Shown here piece by piece: positions 63,801 through 64,000 of a DNA stretch of 64,000 bases. The stretch covers positions 1,674,001 through 1,738,000 of the forward strand of contig NZ_AP018341.1 of NCBI RefSeq assembly GCF_003574135.1, in the 5' to 3' direction. This stretch comes from a cyanobacterium endosymbiont of Rhopalodia gibberula. GTDB lineage: Bacteria > Cyanobacteriota > Cyanobacteriia > Cyanobacteriales > Microcystaceae. A program made the translations under genes and the position numbers. Position 1 is the stretch's first letter; each line of letters begins with the position of its first letter. Under the pieces are notes generated by a model. That model was not told the origin of the DNA and did not search any database. It was given only the letters and a program-made list of their open reading frames with translations.

Positions 63801-63840
63801 AGCTAAGAAAGTTTTTCAGAGTGAGTTCGAGGGGAATCAT
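60814..63840 (-). CDS. sbcC: SbcC/Rad50-like exonuclease subunit
   Basis: SbcC is the SMC-like ATPase of the SbcCD nuclease, which cleaves DNA hairpins and processes ends. The 1008-residue protein has the N-terminal Walker A CVCGANGAGKSSLLEAITW, a Q-loop region (YLRQGRADEFML), long coiled coils (about 170-470 and 530-850) split by a zinc-hook motif STCPLCEQ (about residue 500), and the C-terminal signature YSGGEAFRINFSIRLALA and Walker B LQMLIIDEGFGTQDAQG. No sbcD gene lies in the window. Long palindromes such as those here are what SbcCD attacks. Confidence 0.95.
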   Translation of the reverse strand: MIPLELTLKNFLSYREATLDFRGLHTACVCGANGAGKSSLLEAITWVIWGKSRALVDDDVIYTGCDYVRVDFQFISNQEVYRIIRNRHRGRSSHLEFQIESLGEFRSLTSKGTRATQEKVVSSLKLDYETFINSAYLRQGRADEFMLRRPTERKQILADLLKLEQYQELSNRAKDLSKQCQGQAQQIEFSLVSIKEKLEKKKDIQEQQEILAEQIQKLKLNQEQQKIKLGQLQGEEQQRKTWSNQLDWQEQQYNKLVKDEQRLQKEKDEINQHLHRIIITTNQEDNIIKGCQQLSELQKKEKSLSLKFEVHQDKTKRQQLLTQKLNKEHNVIELQIHQAQTQLDILEQQEKELQHILKNSDEVKTTLQHLFNRRRYLYELDKLQHKVAPIQQRYYNLQSEIEQVKANLKAQLEQLYIAETECLKQVDKIPKIRKYISEIDTNIQNLNNKKVYKKRVEEKGQKQREYQERLRENHRIFKEKIEELKQKLQKLNIPNSTCPLCEQTLNETHLNHVISKTQLQEQEIKDKIWMLQEQMSLVEKELKTLREEYTKLNKDLTAYPLLQKKFGQLEAQLETIEAVNFKLKQVRKKIQEIEQKLTQNSYAVDLQSELNTLNKELKHLNYDEQTHALVRGEVEQLRKAEIIQAKLEEANHRQSIISQQKPQLIKKISALKQEIKDLHQTSKIKQEIKEIEQLIQNLGYKNSDHQKLLKSLRESHFWELKFQELQQAKQQYPQLQKRLEIVEIRLNDNLTEQKKIKQEIDVLSFKIKHTADQREVIAFLEKSIQSQRQKLDELLANRGRLEQSISQLESVKQQFTDDKKQLKDIYRKYRVYTELAKAFGKNGIQALMIENILPQLEAETNQILARLTDNQLHIQFFTQRKGRSGSSRKKTTKVIDTLDILISDYQGTRSYETYSGGEAFRINFSIRLALAKLLAQQAGTSLQMLIIDEGFGTQDAQGCEQLIAAINAIASEFSCILSVTHMPRFKEAFQCRIEVYKDNQGSKLKLVS

Positions 63841-64000
63841 TCAAATCCTTATCAATGGACAATTTCCTATAATCTCTAAAATTGTTGAGAGTATTTTTTA
63901 AATAAAAAGTTATCTATTCCTTTTGCTTAGTCTATCTAATAGCTACTAGACAATTCTAGCTTGTTCATCTAAAACCTCACCATTATTTATCTAATTGTTG

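Overview
The window is AT-rich cyanobacterial chromosome. Nearly every recognisable protein is a cyanobacterial housekeeping protein of the Cyanothece/Crocosphaera type, including acidic-tailed RpsB, short EF-Ts, PxcA, PetG, CrtH, DUF760 and GlgB. Adding up the genes, only about two thirds of the bases code. The rest is several 0.5-2.4 kb gene deserts holding hairpins and decayed gene fragments. One chlorophyll-synthesis gene (bciB, about 34944-36133) is clearly a pseudogene. High AT, low coding density and a decaying chlorophyll gene together suggest a reduced, obligate cyanobacterial endosymbiont. The best fit I can infer is a spheroid body of rhopalodiacean diatoms (Epithemia/Rhopalodia). 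UCYN-A is an alternative, but it is denser in genes and, as far as I know, keeps chlorophyll synthesis. No nif gene lies in the window.

Layout. 1-9.3 kb: argC, a J-domain protein with an 81-bp tandem repeat, crtH, an ABC1/UbiB-like kinase and a coiled-coil protein. 9.4-16.6 kb: tsf and rpsB, map, a lone sugar-ABC permease, rnc, a decayed gene with a 9-bp repeat, and a DUF6439-like gene. 16.6-25.7 kb: an RsbW-like kinase, an RlmD-like rRNA methylase, an XPB-like helicase, pdxH, a TauE/TSUP permease, glgB and a TPR protein. 25.7-28.1 kb is a desert. 28.1-37.7 kb: an AddB/UvrD-like protein, pxcA, a 31-residue membrane peptide, DUF760, petG, the yvcK-tsaE pair, the bciB pseudogene, an aldose-1-epimerase-like gene and tRNA-Lys. 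38.4-46.9 kb: a NatH-like permease, a conserved protein, glk, then the thymidylate genes (dCMP deaminase, dut, an unusual ThyA fused to an MtrA-like domain, tmk) and a short membrane protein with its own promoter. 48-64 kb: clpB, fabG, purL, purF and sbcC, separated by deserts.

How the genes fit together. The intact set covers core needs: arginine, purine, dTMP, PLP, fatty acid and glycogen synthesis, translation, RNA maturation, recombination and protein disaggregation. Photosynthesis-related genes are a mixed remnant: bciB is dead, while petG, pxcA and crtH are open. The deserts look like graveyards. They contain strong hairpins that no longer follow a gene, and at least two families of degenerate repeated sequence. 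The most distinctive intact system is the same-strand thymidylate group at 41.4-46.5 kb, in which dCMP deaminase and dUTPase supply dUMP, the fused ThyA methylates it and Tmk phosphorylates the product.
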